From Terriglobia bacterium (GTDB lineage: Bacteria; Acidobacteriota; Terriglobia; Terriglobales; SCQP01), in NCBI GenBank assembly GCA_021323595.1, contig JAJPKR010000065.1, positions 1 through 64,000 on the forward strand: a stretch of 64,000 nucleotides of DNA, given 5' to 3'. The notes under the pieces are model-generated. The model made no database searches. It was not told where the DNA came from and saw only the letters and a program-made list of their open reading frames with translations. Shown one piece after another: positions 50,166 through 59,105 of this stretch (within the stretch, counting starts at the first letter, position 1; every line of letters starts with the position of its first letter). The translations under genes were made by a program, and so were the position numbers.

Positions 50166-51182
50166 GTGCTGAAGTGGTTCGCATCGGCGCTGGCCGCCGC
50201 CGGTCTGGCGGCGGCGCTAGCGGCACAAGCGCCCGCGCCCGCGCCGCTGGCGCCAGTGCGCGCGGAGTTGCAGCAGGGGCGCTACACGGAAGCCGCGGCG
50301 GCGCTCAAGCGATATCTTCAGGTCCATCCCGGCGACAACGAAGCCGAATTGCTCTTGGCGGCGGCCGATTACGGCCTGCACGACTATGCGGGCGCCCTCC
50401 CGGCGCTGCAAGCGGTGCTGGCCGCCGCGCCCGCGAATCACGAGGCGGTGAAGCTGATGGGCCTGGACCTTTTCTTCCTGGGCCGTCCGCAAGCGGCGAT
50501 TCCCTACCTCAAGCAGGTCCGCGCCTGGATGCCGGGCCAGGTGGACCTGCAATATCTGCTGGCCGTCTGCCAGCTCGACGCCGGCGATGCCGCGGCCGCC
50601 CGGGCTTCGGCGGCGGCCATGCTGGGCGTGGATGCGCGCTCCCCGGGCGCGTACGTGGCGTTGGCGAAGGTGCTGCTGCGGCAGCAGATGGAGACGCAGG
50701 CGGCCGATCAGTTGCGGCGCGGTTTGGCCCTGGATCCGCGTCTGCCGCTGGCGCATTTTCTGCTCGCCGAGATCGAAATCACGCACGCGCAATACGCGGC
50801 GGCGATCGCCGACTTGAAGCAAGAAATCGCGCTCAACCCGGTCTTTCCCAAGGCCTATTACCGGCTGGGCGATGCGCTGTATCGTTCCGGCGACTCCGCC
50901 CAAGCGCAAGCCTATCTCAGCCGCGCCATTTGGCTCGATCCGACCTACAGCGGCCCCTATATTCTCAGCGCCAAGATTCTGCTGGAGCAAAAGGACGCCG
51001 AGCTGGCCGAACGCATGCTCAGCCGCGCGATCTCGCTCGATCCCAACAACTATGATGCGCATTATCTGCGCGGCCGGGCGCTGGCGGTGCTGCATCGGGA
51101 CCGGGAAGCGCAGCGGGAGTTCGCGCTCTCGAATTCGTTGCGGCCACAGGCGGAGGGGGACTTCGGCGCCGATGTGCGGTAA
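50166..51182 (+). CDS. Exported TPR-repeat protein (first of two)
   Basis: 338 residues from a GTG start: signal peptide (FASALAAAGLAAALAAQAPA), then about eight TPR units (ELQQGRYTEAAAALKRYLQVHPGDNEAELLLAAADYGLHDY; AYYRLGDALYRSGDSAQAQAYLSRAIWLDP; AHYLRGRALAVLHRDREAQREFALS). Likely a periplasmic scaffold. It lies 48 bases after the TonB-dependent gene and overlaps the next TPR gene by 11 bases. Confidence 0.8.
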   Translation: MLKWFASALAAAGLAAALAAQAPAPAPLAPVRAELQQGRYTEAAAALKRYLQVHPGDNEAELLLAAADYGLHDYAGALPALQAVLAAAPANHEAVKLMGLDLFFLGRPQAAIPYLKQVRAWMPGQVDLQYLLAVCQLDAGDAAAARASAAAMLGVDARSPGAYVALAKVLLRQQMETQAADQLRRGLALDPRLPLAHFLLAEIEITHAQYAAAIADLKQEIALNPVFPKAYYRLGDALYRSGDSAQAQAYLSRAIWLDPTYSGPYILSAKILLEQKDAELAERMLSRAISLDPNNYDAHYLRGRALAVLHRDREAQREFALSNSLRPQAEGDFGADVR

Positions 51183-52905
51183 GCGCCCAGCGCGCCACGC
51201 CTGGCCGGCGATCGCGGCCGCGGCGCTGCTGCTGGCGGGAGCGACCGCCGCGGCGGCGCAAGCGGCGGGCGCGGCGCGTCCGGCGGACTGGTACCGGCAG
51301 GGCGTCAGCGCCTACCGCGCGGGCTGCTATCGCGCGGCCGAGCGCGACTTCCGCGCCGCCCTGGCGCTCGACTCCCGCGCGCCGGAGATTCGCAATGCCC
51401 TCGGCGAAACGCTGCTGGCGCAAGGCCATGCCGCCGCGGCCGTCGCCGAACTGCGCGCGGCGCGCCGCCTCGATCCGCATTCCGAGCGCATCGGCGTGAA
51501 TCTCGCGCGCGCCTACGCCGCCGCCGGCCGGCGCGCCGCCGCCATCGCCCTGTATCGGGCGCTGCTCGCCCAGACCCCCGCCGCGTCCCCCGCGGCCGCC
51601 GGCCTGCACGATGCCATCGGCGTCGTGCTCCTGGCCGCCGGGCAGCCGGCGAACGCGTTGCCCGAGTTCGATCGCGCCTTAGCCCTCGGGCCGGACGTTC
51701 CCGAATTTCTCTATCACGCCGGCGAAGCGCGCCGCCAGATCGGCGATACCTCGGATGCCATCGCCCTCCTCGAGCGGGCGGTGCGGGCGCGGCCGCAATC
51801 GGCCGAGGCGCAGTTCTCCTTGGGCGCCGCCTTGGCGGCGGAGGGGAAAGATGCCGCCGCCCTGCCGCATCTGAGCGCGGCGCGCCGCCTCGATCCGCGC
51901 TCCGCGCCGGCCGCCGACCAACTGGGGCTCGCGCTCGAGAAGCTCGGCGACGTGGATGGCGCGGTGGCGGCGTTGCAAGCGGCGGTGCGGCTGGCGCCCA
52001 AGGATTGGAACGCCCGCAATCACCTGGGCCTGGCGCTGCTCGAAAAGGGCGACGCGGCGGGGTCGGTGGCCGCGTTCCAGGCCTTGGTGCAAGCGCTGCC
52101 CAATAACCTGCGCGCGCGCGTCAACCTCGGCGTCGCCGAGCTGCAGCAGGCGAACTTCGACGGCGCCATCGTCCAGTTTCGCTGGGTGCTGGCGCGGGAT
52201 CCCAAGAACGCCGAAGCCCATTACAATCTCGGTTTCTGCTACAAGCAAAAAGATCAACTGGCGGCGGCGATCGCGGAGCTGCGCCGCGCGCTGGCCATCG
52301 CGCCCCAGCTCGCCGACGCCCGCTATACCTTGGGCGTGATCGAGTGGCAGCAGGGCAACGCGCCGGCCGCGATCGAGGATTTGCGGGCGGCGATCGCGCT
52401 GCGCCCCGACTACGCCGCCGCGTATTACACGCTCGGCTCGGCCTATCAGCAGGCCGGCGACAAGCGTCAGGGCATCCAGCAACTGGAGACCGCCCTGGCG
52501 CTCGATCCCTCCCTGGCCGGCGCCCATTACGCCCTGGCGCGGCTGCTGCAAGAGACCGGCGACCGCGCCGGCGCGGCTCGCGAACGCGCCGCCGGGCTGC
52601 AACTGGAAAAGGCGCGCGAGGCGCACCTGGCGGCGATCTTCAAGGTGAATATCGCGGCGCGGGACCTGGCGGCCGGCCAGGCCGCCGCGGCGGAAACCCA
52701 ACTCCGGCAAGCGCTCGCCGACGACCCCAGCTTCGCCCGCGCCCACCTGCTGCTGGCGCAGGCGCTGGCCAAACAGGGTCAGGAGCAGCGCGCGCAACAG
52801 GAGCGGCAACAGGCCGCCCGCCTCGATCCCCGGCTGCGGGCGCTGGTGGCGGCGCTGGCGGCGCCGGCGCCCGCCGCTCCCGCTCGGCCACCTGCAAACC
52901 CATGA
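51172..52905 (+). CDS. Exported TPR-repeat protein (second, about 15 repeats)
   Basis: 577 residues. Signal peptide (WPAIAAAALLLAGATAAAAQ) followed by uninterrupted 34-residue TPR units to the C-terminus (for example GLALEKLGDVDGAVAALQAAVRLAPKDWNARNHLGLALLEKGDAAGSVAAFQALV). The start at 51172 overlaps the end of the previous TPR gene by 11 bases; the stop overlaps the glucosidase start as ATGA, so three genes are coupled. Such long TPR proteins usually hold multiprotein assemblies; its partner is unknown. Confidence 0.82.
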   Translation: MCGKRPARHAWPAIAAAALLLAGATAAAAQAAGAARPADWYRQGVSAYRAGCYRAAERDFRAALALDSRAPEIRNALGETLLAQGHAAAAVAELRAARRLDPHSERIGVNLARAYAAAGRRAAAIALYRALLAQTPAASPAAAGLHDAIGVVLLAAGQPANALPEFDRALALGPDVPEFLYHAGEARRQIGDTSDAIALLERAVRARPQSAEAQFSLGAALAAEGKDAAALPHLSAARRLDPRSAPAADQLGLALEKLGDVDGAVAALQAAVRLAPKDWNARNHLGLALLEKGDAAGSVAAFQALVQALPNNLRARVNLGVAELQQANFDGAIVQFRWVLARDPKNAEAHYNLGFCYKQKDQLAAAIAELRRALAIAPQLADARYTLGVIEWQQGNAPAAIEDLRAAIALRPDYAAAYYTLGSAYQQAGDKRQGIQQLETALALDPSLAGAHYALARLLQETGDRAGAARERAAGLQLEKAREAHLAAIFKVNIAARDLAAGQAAAAETQLRQALADDPSFARAHLLLAQALAKQGQEQRAQQERQQAARLDPRLRALVAALAAPAPAAPARPPANP

Positions 52906-54632
52906 GCATGCTTACGCCTCGACGCTATCTTCGCTATCTGCTTCTTTGCCTTGGCTTCGTCTTCGCCGCCGCCCTGGGCGCGGCCGCGCCCGCTCCCACG
53001 CCGCCCCGCCCCGCCGCCGCCCCGGCCTGGTGGCAGCACGCGGTGATCTATGAGATCTACCCGCGCAGCTTCGCCGATTCCGACAACGACGGCACCGGCG
53101 ACTTGCGCGGCATCACCGCCCATCTCGGCTATCTGCAAAGCCTCGGCGTGAACGCCATCTGGATCACGCCCTTCTACCCCTCGCCGCAGGTGGACTTCGG
53201 CTATGACATCTCCAACTACGACGCCATCGATCCGCGCTACGGCACCCTGGCCGATTTCGACGCCCTGCTGGCCGCCGCCCACCGCCGCCACATCCGCGTG
53301 CTGCTCGATCTCGTCCTGAACCACACCTCCGATCAGCACCCCTGGTTCCTCAACTCGCGCAGCTCGCGCACCGCCAAGTACCGCGATTTTTATATTTGGC
53401 GCGACGGGCGCAACGGCGGCCCGCCCAACAATTGGACCTCGATCTTTGGCGGCTCCGCCTGGGAGTACGATCCCCGCACCGGCCAGTACTATTACCACTT
53501 CTTTTACAAGCAGCAGCCCGATCTCAACTGGCGCAATCCCGCCGTCGAAAAGGCGATGTTCGACAACGTGCGCTTCTGGCTGCGGCGCGGCGTGGATGGC
53601 TTCCGGCTGGATGCGGTCACCACCCTGTTCGAGGATCCGCGCTTGCGCGACAATCCGATGGGCGTGCTGAAGACCGGCGATTTCCTCGGCCCCCAGCAGA
53701 TCCACAAGTACAACCAGAATTTGCCCGAGGTGCACGGGGTTCTGCGGCGCCTGCGCCGGCTCGCGGACCAATATCACGCGGTGCTGATCGGCGAGACCGT
53801 GGGCGACAACGAAGCCGAGCTCTCGCAGTACTACGGCGCCCATAACGACGAGATCGAGCTGCCGTTCGACTTCCTGTTCGCCGACGTGAACCGGCTCTCC
53901 GCGCCGGAGTTTCGCCGCCGCATCGCCGCCTGGGACGGGAACGCGGCGCACGGCACGCCCGATTGGTTCTTCGACAATCACGACCAGCCGCGCGAGCTCG
54001 ACCGGTACGGCGACAAGATCCACAACCGGCAGATCGCGCGCTTGCTGCCGACGCTGCTGCTGACGCTGCGCGGAACGGCGATCCTTTACTACGGCCAAGA
54101 GATCGGCATGGTCACCACCGATCCGGTGTCGCTGGCGGACGTGCGCGATCCCGTCGGCCGGCGCTGGTGGCCGCGGTTCAAGGGGCGCGACGGCGAGCGC
54201 ACGCCGATGCAGTGGAACGGCGGCGTGAATGGCGGCTTTTGCCGCGTGCGGCCCTGGCTGCCCGTGCCGGCCAGCGCCAAGACGGTCAACGTAGCCGCGG
54301 AAGAGCGCGATCCGCACTCGCTGCTGGCCTATTACCGCGCCCTGCTGCATCTGCGGAGCACCGACGCCGCCCTGCGCGCCGGCCGCTGGCGCGCGATCGA
54401 CGTTCGCGACCCCGACGTGCTCGCCTACCTGCGGCAAACGAACGGCGAGTCCGTGCTGGTCGCGCTCAACATGAGCGCCCGCCCGCAGCGGCGCGACTTG
54501 ACGGCGGCGGGAGCCGCACGGGCGCGCTTGCTGCTCGACTCCCGGCCGCGCGCTCCCGAGCTCGCGCTCGCGCGGCTGGCCTTGCAGCCGTATGAGGCGC
54601 TGGTCGCTCGCCTGCAACCGGCGGCGCGCTAG
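52902..54632 (+). CDS. Exported GH13 alpha-glucosidase / oligo-1,6-glucosidase-like enzyme
   Basis: 576 residues. Signal peptide (YLLLCLGFVFAAALGAAAP), then the GH13 barrel: AVIYEIYPRSFADSDNDGTGDLRGI, DLVLNHTSDQHPWF, GFRLDAV (nucleophile D237), LIGETVG (acid/base E298) and FFDNHDQPR (D361). The QHPWF and PRSF context is that of the oligo-1,6-glucosidase, alpha-glucosidase and trehalose-synthase group. A C-terminal beta domain follows. It should release glucose from alpha-linked oligosaccharides in the periplasm, feeding the locus. ATG 52902 is fixed by the ATGA overlap with the TPR gene. Confidence 0.92.
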   Translation: MSMLTPRRYLRYLLLCLGFVFAAALGAAAPAPTPPRPAAAPAWWQHAVIYEIYPRSFADSDNDGTGDLRGITAHLGYLQSLGVNAIWITPFYPSPQVDFGYDISNYDAIDPRYGTLADFDALLAAAHRRHIRVLLDLVLNHTSDQHPWFLNSRSSRTAKYRDFYIWRDGRNGGPPNNWTSIFGGSAWEYDPRTGQYYYHFFYKQQPDLNWRNPAVEKAMFDNVRFWLRRGVDGFRLDAVTTLFEDPRLRDNPMGVLKTGDFLGPQQIHKYNQNLPEVHGVLRRLRRLADQYHAVLIGETVGDNEAELSQYYGAHNDEIELPFDFLFADVNRLSAPEFRRRIAAWDGNAAHGTPDWFFDNHDQPRELDRYGDKIHNRQIARLLPTLLLTLRGTAILYYGQEIGMVTTDPVSLADVRDPVGRRWWPRFKGRDGERTPMQWNGGVNGGFCRVRPWLPVPASAKTVNVAAEERDPHSLLAYYRALLHLRSTDAALRAGRWRAIDVRDPDVLAYLRQTNGESVLVALNMSARPQRRDLTAAGAARARLLLDSRPRAPELALARLALQPYEALVARLQPAAR

Positions 54633-54745
54633 GCGCTAACTGGCCGCCAGTCACGAGTGACCGCAGTAGGCACTCGCCTCTAAGCGAATTTCCCAATCGC
54701 CGCCGGGCCTTCGCCCGAACTACGATCCTTTTTCTCGCAGGTACT

Positions 54746-54830
54746 TTCCTCTCAATCCGCCCGGCGGCGCGCTGAGCCGCTCCTGAGCGTTTGGTGCCCC
54801 CGGGCGGCTCTGCCACTCGTCGGAGAGGAA
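54746..54830 (+). promoter_or_regulatory. Structured 5' leader that hides the ribosome binding site of the next gene
   Basis: TTCCTCTC (54746-54753) pairs exactly with GAGAGGAA (54823-54830), whose GAGG is the Shine-Dalgarno 9 bases before the TTG start at 54838. Inside lies a second perfect 8-bp stem, CCGCCCGG (54757-54764) with CCGGGCGG (54800-54807), and a third, GCGGC/GCCGC (54764-54768 with 54776-54780, sharing one base). An RNA with a closed ribosome site is typical of translation-controlling riboswitches or thermosensors. It matches no riboswitch consensus I know. Nothing else is recognised between 54633 and 54745. Confidence 0.6.
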
Positions 54831-54837
54831 CCCGCAT

Positions 54838-56262
54838 TTGAGGATCCGCCTTGCCGTACCCTGCCTTTTATTCGCCACTTTGACCGCGTGCAGCGGAAAC
54901 GCCGCCAAGAATCAGGCCGCCGACGCGCCGATTACCGTGGCGGTGTCGCCCGCGAGCGCCAGCCTCGCCTTCGGCGCCAGCCTGCAGTTCCGCGCCACGG
55001 TGACCGGGACCAGCAATGCCGCCGTGACCTGGAAGGCGACCGGCGGCAGCATCACTGCCGGCGGCATCTTCACCGCCGGTTCCCAGGCCGGGGACTTCCA
55101 AGTGACGGCGGCCAGCGCCGTCGCGCCGCAGAGCAGCGCCTCGGCGAAGGTGACCGTGACCGATCCCGGCCCGCCGCCGGCGCGGCCGGCGATCGCCATC
55201 AGTCCCGCTTCCGTTTCTGTGCAAGCGGGGGCGACCCAGCAGTTCACGGCCGCGGTCTCGGGCCTCTCCAGCACCGCCGTCCACTGGCAGGCGGCCGGCG
55301 GCACGATCGACGCCGGCGGCCTCTTCACCGCCGGCGCCCAGACCGGCGCGGCGACGGTGACCGCCACCGCCCAGGCCGACGCATCGCTGTCGGCGACGGC
55401 GCAGGTGACGATCACGGCCGTGCCCAGCGCGCCGGCGCCCGCGCCCCGGCTCTTCACCAGCTCCGGCGCCAACTGGCTCTATAGCCCGCCCAGCGGGCAA
55501 GGCCTCGACATCTCGAGCATTCTCGTCGCCGACAATCTGGGATTCTCGCTGAACACCGTGCAGGGCTTCGGCTACCCCGTCGAGTACACCGACGGCTCCT
55601 ACGGCTGCACCACCTTCACCGACACGCTCTATTACAACTACACGGATAAGATCTGCGTGCCCAATCCGCCCAACGGCTATTGGCCGACGCTGGGCTGCTG
55701 CAACGGCACGTCCAACGATGGCCACCTGATCGTCATCGACACCAAGACGCTCGACTATTACGATTTCTGGAAGCTGTTCACCGACGGCAGCGGCAATCCC
55801 ACCAGCACCAACGTCGGCAAGATCGTCAGCGGCAACCTCGCCACCAGCGACGGCACGCCCGGCACCACCGCCGCGCTCGTCACCGGCCTGGCCGGCGACG
55901 TCATGCCCGGCGAACTCGACTGCGAAGATTGCCTGCAGCACGCCTTGAACGTCATCGTTCCGGGCAGCATGAACAGCCCCTTGCTCGGCCGCCAAGGGCC
56001 GCCCAACACATGGACGGATGGCTCGGTGCAAGGGGGCATCTTTCGCGAAGGGGCGAAAATCCGCTTCGATCCCAGCGTCAACGTGGATTCCCTGCCCGCC
56101 AGCACCGCCGTCAAGGCGATCATGAAGGCGCTGCAGCAATACGGCGGCCTGATCACCGATCAGACCGGCGCCAACGCCATCTGCATTTACTCCGATTTAA
56201 AGCAGCAGCCGGACATGACCGGGCAAGACCTGATCAAGCAGCATCTCCTGATCTATTACTAG
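54838..56262 (+). CDS. Lipoprotein with two bacterial Ig-like (BIG2) domains and an uncharacterised C-terminal domain
   Basis: 474 residues. Lipobox LTAC/SG after LLFAT marks a type II signal. Residues about 30-112 and 118-198 are BIG2-type beta sandwiches (ITVAVSPASASLAFGASLQF; IAISPASVSVQAGATQQF), each with the GTIDAGGLFTAG-like turn. The remaining ~270 residues start FTSSGANWLYSPPSGQG and contain CTTFTDTLYYN, NGYWPTLGCCNGTSNDGHLIVID and MPGELDCEDCLQHALNVIV; I do not recognise the fold, though the layout suggests a surface carbohydrate-active or adhesive domain. Start TTG 54838 is chosen from the Shine-Dalgarno spacing. The gene lies behind a structured leader. Confidence 0.78.
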   Translation: MRIRLAVPCLLFATLTACSGNAAKNQAADAPITVAVSPASASLAFGASLQFRATVTGTSNAAVTWKATGGSITAGGIFTAGSQAGDFQVTAASAVAPQSSASAKVTVTDPGPPPARPAIAISPASVSVQAGATQQFTAAVSGLSSTAVHWQAAGGTIDAGGLFTAGAQTGAATVTATAQADASLSATAQVTITAVPSAPAPAPRLFTSSGANWLYSPPSGQGLDISSILVADNLGFSLNTVQGFGYPVEYTDGSYGCTTFTDTLYYNYTDKICVPNPPNGYWPTLGCCNGTSNDGHLIVIDTKTLDYYDFWKLFTDGSGNPTSTNVGKIVSGNLATSDGTPGTTAALVTGLAGDVMPGELDCEDCLQHALNVIVPGSMNSPLLGRQGPPNTWTDGSVQGGIFREGAKIRFDPSVNVDSLPASTAVKAIMKALQQYGGLITDQTGANAICIYSDLKQQPDMTGQDLIKQHLLIYY

Positions 56263-56341
56263 CCGGCGTGCGGTCGGCCCGCCGCCCTGCGCGCGGCGCA
56301 GGGCCGGCGGGGACGGCGGCGGGCATGGGCCGCCGCCGGGG

Positions 56342-57952
56342 CTACTGCGTTCTCGACGCGGCGGTGATGAAGGCTTCGGCGTCCTTCGCCAGCTTGATGC
56401 GGGCGCTTTCTTCCAAATAGATCATGTGCCCGACCTCGTAATGGCCGACGGTGACGCTGTTGCGCACCGGCGGCGGCAGGAACAGGTGCTTGATGCTGTA
56501 TTGCGCCTCGAAAAACGGCGTGGCCAGGTCGTAGTAGCCTTCGGCGACGAAGAGCTTCATGTATTGATTCTTGGCCATGGCGCTCTCGAGCAGCGTGCTG
56601 GCGTCGGCGTAGCCGCCGCCGAAGCCCTCGGCGTTCCAATTCCAGCGGTCGATGCCGCCGCCGAGCGAGTAATAGAGGATATCGCTCTTGTAGTCCAGCT
56701 CGTTGCGGACGTAGTTCAGGAACATCTCGGTGAAGGTCGGGCCGACGGCGGCGTCGCTGGGATCATAGTCGGGGAAGGGATCGCCGGGGTTGCGGTTGTA
56801 GCCCACCATGCGGCTGTCGTAACGGCCGACGATCTGGCCCTGGTCGCGCAGCAGCTCGGTCATGAACTGGGCGGTGTTCACGCGCAAATTGCGCTGGTCG
56901 AGGTATTGCTTGCTCAGCCCGGTGAATCGGGCGAGCTGCGTCAACGCCTGCTCCCGCGCCGCGCCCTGCAAGGCGTCGCCCTGATCGAGAGCTTCCTGAT
57001 AGTCGGGAATCGCCCAGGCTTCGGCTTGCTTGACCACCTCGGTCAGCGGCAGCCGCTGCAGGTCGGGCGGCAGCTTGTGGTGATACCAGGCCGAGGCGGC
57101 CAGGGTCGGCAGATAGAGCACATAGGGCAGGTCGTTGCCGGGGGCGTAGTTCAGCGTCTGCAGGTTCAAGACGCTCGATAGCAGCATGACGCCGTTGAGC
57201 GCGATGCCGTGGTTGAAGAGATAACCCGCCAGGCCGGCGGAGCGGAACGTGCCGTAGCTTTCGCCCGCCAAAAACAGCGGCGAGGTCAAACGGTTGTAGC
57301 GCTCCAAATACATGCGGATGAACTCGCCGAAGGCTTCGTAGTCGCCTTCCACGCCCGAGGCGCGGCGCAGCATCTCCGGAGAAACGGCGCGGCTGTAGCC
57401 GGTGCCCACGGCATCCACGAAGACCAAATCGGTGAAGGGCAGCCAGGTCTGGTCGTTATCCACCATGTGATACGGCGGAGCCGGCTGCATGCCGGTCGGC
57501 AGCATGGCGATGCGGCGCGGGCCGAAGCCGCCGATATGGACGTAGAGCGACGCCGCGCCCGGGCCGCCGTTATAGGAAAACGTCAGCGGACGCCGGTTGG
57601 GCGAGGCCTCGTTGTCGAGCGTATAGGCCACGAAAAACATGTGGGCCTCGAGCTTGCGCTCATGGTTCTCGACCACGTAGATGGGCAGCGTGCCCGCGGT
57701 CGCGGTGTAGGCCCAGGCGCGGCCGTTGAGGGTGATCGTGTGATGGGTGACGACCGGCTCGCCCAGGGCCGGGTCGCCCTTGGGATAGGGCTCGGCGGCT
57801 TCGGGGTTGGGGCTGGCGGGTCGGGCCGCGCTGGTCGCGCCGGGCGCCGCCGGGGCGCTCGGCGATTCCATGCGTGGGCGGCGCTGCTGCGCGGCGGCGG
57901 CGCATCCCGCCAGGGCGATGGCGAGAAGGCTCGCGAAGTAACGGGATTTCAT
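56342..57952 (-). CDS. S10-family serine carboxypeptidase-like lipoprotein
   Basis: 536 residues. Lipobox LAGC marks a lipoprotein signal. Catalytic triad: GESYGTFRSAG (S232), EGYYDLATPF (Asp) and GHYEVGHMIY (His), with the oxyanion motif NGGPGAAS. These match the S10 carboxypeptidase family, which removes C-terminal residues at acidic pH. GGAGG lies 5 bases before ATG 57952; the longer reading frame upstream has no signal peptide. It lies 67 bases downstream of a small minus-strand ORF. Confidence 0.93.
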   Translation of the reverse strand: MKSRYFASLLAIALAGCAAAAQQRRPRMESPSAPAAPGATSAARPASPNPEAAEPYPKGDPALGEPVVTHHTITLNGRAWAYTATAGTLPIYVVENHERKLEAHMFFVAYTLDNEASPNRRPLTFSYNGGPGAASLYVHIGGFGPRRIAMLPTGMQPAPPYHMVDNDQTWLPFTDLVFVDAVGTGYSRAVSPEMLRRASGVEGDYEAFGEFIRMYLERYNRLTSPLFLAGESYGTFRSAGLAGYLFNHGIALNGVMLLSSVLNLQTLNYAPGNDLPYVLYLPTLAASAWYHHKLPPDLQRLPLTEVVKQAEAWAIPDYQEALDQGDALQGAAREQALTQLARFTGLSKQYLDQRNLRVNTAQFMTELLRDQGQIVGRYDSRMVGYNRNPGDPFPDYDPSDAAVGPTFTEMFLNYVRNELDYKSDILYYSLGGGIDRWNWNAEGFGGGYADASTLLESAMAKNQYMKLFVAEGYYDLATPFFEAQYSIKHLFLPPPVRNSVTVGHYEVGHMIYLEESARIKLAKDAEAFITAASRTQ

Positions 57953-58019
57953 AGCTGCCTCCGGCAAAATGACCGGCCATTGTGACACAAGACGCCCGCC
58001 TGCGACAGTCACAAAGCTC

Positions 58020-58325
58020 TCATTTGGGCGCGATCGTCGCGCCGGCAGCGCCCGCGCGGGCGGCGGGGAGGCGCACGCGCTCGACCGTTTCCATGGCGGC
58101 GATGTCGCGGCGCACGATCTCGGCTTCCGGGCGCTCGCCGGTTCCGGGGCCGGGTTCGTTCTGCCAGCTGGTGGGATCGTCAGGGCGATTGTTCGCGGTG
58201 GGCACGAGCAGCCCGGAGAGCGGGGGCGCGATGGTCATGGGCGGCGGCGCCAGCCGCGGCGGCCGGGCGGCCTGCCGCGGCAGCACAACGATGTAGCCAG
58301 GCTCGGGCCCGCGGCGGAACTTCAT
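58020..58325 (-). CDS. Hypothetical proline-rich protein
   Basis: 101 residues, MKFRRGPEPGYIVVLPR onward, with a Pro/Ala-rich middle (RPPRLAPPPMTIAPPLSG). Codon third positions are G/C-biased like the neighbours and AAGG precedes the ATG by one base, so it is probably real, but no domain is recognised. It reads in the same direction as the S10 gene that follows. Confidence 0.5.
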   Translation of the reverse strand: MKFRRGPEPGYIVVLPRQAARPPRLAPPPMTIAPPLSGLLVPTANNRPDDPTSWQNEPGPGTGERPEAEIVRRDIAAMETVERVRLPAARAGAAGATIAPK

Positions 58326-58441
58326 CCTTATTTCGATGCCGCGCGCGATCCCTCCGCTGGCCGCGCCGGCGGGGCGCGGCCGCAACCGGCCGCCGCGAGC
58401 CGCAGCGGCGCGGGACGCCGCGGGGGCGCGCAACGGCAGCG

Positions 58442-58909
58442 CTACTCGGCGGCTTCGGCTTGGCCGTGGCGGCGCAGCAGCGCCGGCAGATTTTGCGAAA
58501 ACGCCGACCGCGGCATCACCAGATCGCAGCCGGCCTGCTGCGCGCGCAGCTTCAAATCCGCCTGCAGATGGTTCAAGAAGCCCAGCAGCGCCACGCGCTT
58601 CAACTCCGGGTTGGCGCGCAGTTTGGCGATGGTGGCGATGGGCTTGGTCGCGGTGCCGTTCAGATCGAAGATGATCAGCGACGGCGGCGGCGGCGCTTGC
58701 GACCGTTCCAGCACGTCGGCGGCGCTCTTGGCGACCTGAATTTTCACTCCCAACTGGCGCGCGGTCTCTTGGATCTTAGCCAGGAAAAATAAATCCTCCA
58801 CGGCCACCAGGATCCGGCTGGGACCGGAACCGTTGGCCGCCGCGCCCGCGGCGCTGGCTGGCCGGGAGCCGGCGGACTCCCAGCTTCCACCGTTGATAAC
58901 CGTGCTCAA
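58442..58909 (-). CDS. Stand-alone receiver-like (REC) domain, probably degenerate
   Basis: 155 residues. After about 30 low-complexity residues, RILVAVEDLFFLAKIQETARQLGVKI aligns with the start of a receiver (acidic ED pair), and SLIIFDLNGTA holds the candidate phosphoacceptor Asp. The conserved Thr/Ser is replaced (VALLGFL) and the conserved Lys before Pro is Met (CDLVMPRS), so phosphorylation is doubtful. TTG 58909 is chosen because GGAGG stands 9 bases upstream. No output domain. A partnership with the orphan kinase at 16343 cannot be shown. Confidence 0.68.
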   Translation of the reverse strand: MSTVINGGSWESAGSRPASAAGAAANGSGPSRILVAVEDLFFLAKIQETARQLGVKIQVAKSAADVLERSQAPPPPSLIIFDLNGTATKPIATIAKLRANPELKRVALLGFLNHLQADLKLRAQQAGCDLVMPRSAFSQNLPALLRRHGQAEAAE

Positions 58910-59105
58910 AGGTTTTTGCCTCCTTCCCTCGACTGCTTGCCCCCTGCTGGGCCGCATCATAGCCGCCGCCTCCGGCGCCGCGCAATACCGCCGCAGCGGG
59001 ATCTGCGGGGGTATCCGGGCCCGCGGCCCGGCGCCGCCCTAGCGCCGCAAACGCCGTGCGCATCTTCCTGCGGCCCTGCTCGCCGGGCCGCCGCGCCGCC
59101 GCGGA

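Noticed and set aside
54740-54840. Identification of the structured leader as a c-di-AMP (ydaO) or c-di-GMP riboswitch
   Set aside because: The conserved internal motifs of those classes are not present as I recall them; only the ribosome-site-closing stems are clear.
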